Of a stretch of DNA of 6,724 nt, positions 6,119 through 6,724 are shown piece by piece. The stretch spans positions 1-6,724 of the forward strand of contig DKIT01000223.1 in assembly GCA_002454415.1 (NCBI GenBank), read 5' to 3'. The notes below the pieces were generated by a model. The model saw only the letters and a program-made list of their open reading frames with translations. It searched no databases and was not told where the DNA came from. The translations under genes and the position numbers were made by a program. How positions within the stretch are numbered: position 1 is the first letter of the stretch; each line of letters starts with the position of its first letter. Origin of the DNA: Sphingobacterium sp. UBA6711 (GTDB lineage Bacteria; Bacteroidota; Bacteroidia; Sphingobacteriales; Sphingobacteriaceae).

Positions 6119-6724
6119 TTATAAAAACATTTTGGTAAAATCCCATGATAGTTTAAGCATGTAATATCTGCGTATTGTATCATATCGCCGTTGCGTAAAC
6201 ACTGAGGTAGAAGCCGAACGGCTAAAACCTTTGTTCTGATTGAGAATATCATTAACCGTAAAATCCAACATTAAAGATTCATTCTTCAAAAACTTTTTGC
6301 TTACTCCCGGATGCAGCAAAAACTGTTCAAACTTCTCATCAAAAGCTTTGGTAGCGGCTTCGTATGAATAACTATAATTTGTGTATATTTTTAATGTTTT
6401 ACTAAAGAAATACTCTACACTACCATTTGAAGCAAATACAAATCCATTACTATTGGTGTTTTGTTCCAAACTGGATTTCATCAAACGGTATTGTGGGCTA
6501 AAGTTTAGATCAAAATTTAGTCCTGTTTTAGTATCTCTCTTGAAATTATAAGTAAAATTAAAATTCGTCGTATTGACTTTGTTCAATTGATGATTGAACA
6601 TATTATAATTGTCACTCAGGTTTACGTAAAACTGAGGTGAGTTTGACAGACCCAATTTTTTGCTCAGCTTAAAATATAGACCAGACCATACATTGACCGA
6701 CGTATTTGTTTTGCCATTAACGTT
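6119..6724 (-). CDS. Outer-membrane beta-barrel protein, C-terminal part (partial)
   Basis: The frame is open to the right edge, so these 201 residues are only the C-terminal part of a larger protein; the TTG at 6655 is an internal Leu codon, not a start. The sequence shows alternating polar and hydrophobic or aromatic residues in repeated strands, such as FYVNLSDNYNMF, TNFNFTYNFKRD, LNFDLNFSPQYRL and LKIYTNYSYSY. A late plug-like phrase, LDFTVNDILNQNKGFSRS, and a final strand, YYMLKLSWDFTKMFL, follow. This matches the C-terminal barrel of TonB-receptor-like outer membrane proteins of Bacteroidota (outer membrane beta-barrel family, often with an N-terminal carboxypeptidase-regulatory-like domain). 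Whether it has a plug domain or a TonB box cannot be seen here. The substrate is unknown. It is cotranscribed with the GLPGLI-family gene, 17 bases downstream. Confidence 0.8.
   Translation of the reverse strand, partial: NVNGKTNTSVNVWSGLYFKLSKKLGLSNSPQFYVNLSDNYNMFNHQLNKVNTTNFNFTYNFKRDTKTGLNFDLNFSPQYRLMKSSLEQNTNSNGFVFASNGSVEYFFSKTLKIYTNYSYSYEAATKAFDEKFEQFLLHPGVSKKFLKNESLMLDFTVNDILNQNKGFSRSASTSVFTQRRYDTIRRYYMLKLSWDFTKMFL

Noticed and set aside
6653..6655. TTG as a start codon giving a 178-residue protein
   Set aside because: The frame is open upstream to the window edge with continuing barrel-like sequence, so this is an internal Leu codon of a truncated gene.

Overview
The window looks like ordinary chromosomal DNA of a Bacteroidota bacterium, most likely in or near Sphingobacteriaceae (Sphingobacterium-like). 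The evidence is the gene content: GldC, a GLPGLI-family protein, an S46 dipeptidyl-peptidase, a very short Hc1-type histone H1-like protein, and an outer-membrane beta-barrel of the TonB-receptor-like kind. Promoter-like sequences of the Bacteroidota form (TTTG, about 19 bases, TAnnTTTG), A-rich leaders without clear Shine-Dalgarno sequences, and low-GC intergenic DNA agree with this. The genus is an inference.

Left block (1-2546, minus strand). Four genes run leftwards and probably form one transcription unit: a DEAD-box RNA helicase (RhlE-like), an 81-residue three-helix membrane protein of unknown function, gldC, and an EVE-domain protein. Their gaps are 6, 75 and 29 bases. The unit ends at a perfect 20-bp hairpin at the window edge. 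It combines an RNA-remodelling enzyme with a probable reader of modified nucleic-acid bases, plus a gliding-associated protein found here without gldB.

Centre (2551-4921). A divergent control region of about 175 bases separates the helicase from a rightward S46 peptidase gene. The peptidase has a signal peptide, a complete His/Asp/Ser triad, and a glycine at the position that separates DPP7-type from DPP11-type specificity. It would release dipeptides from oligopeptides in the periplasm. A modest AT-rich hairpin follows it.

Right block (4980-6724). A 59-codon gene encodes a histone H1-like (Hc1 family) DNA-associated protein and ends in a strong 14-bp terminator. A second hairpin faces the other way and serves the leftward pair that converges on it. 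That pair is the C-terminal part of an outer-membrane beta-barrel protein, running off the right edge, followed 17 bases later by an exported GLPGLI-family protein.

No stretch longer than about 180 bases lacks a gene. I see no tRNA, rRNA, CRISPR array, insertion sequence, phage gene or recognisable defence system. The items most worth a second look are the tiny histone-like gene, the unknown small membrane protein beside gldC, and the promoter-like box placed directly against the helicase start codon.
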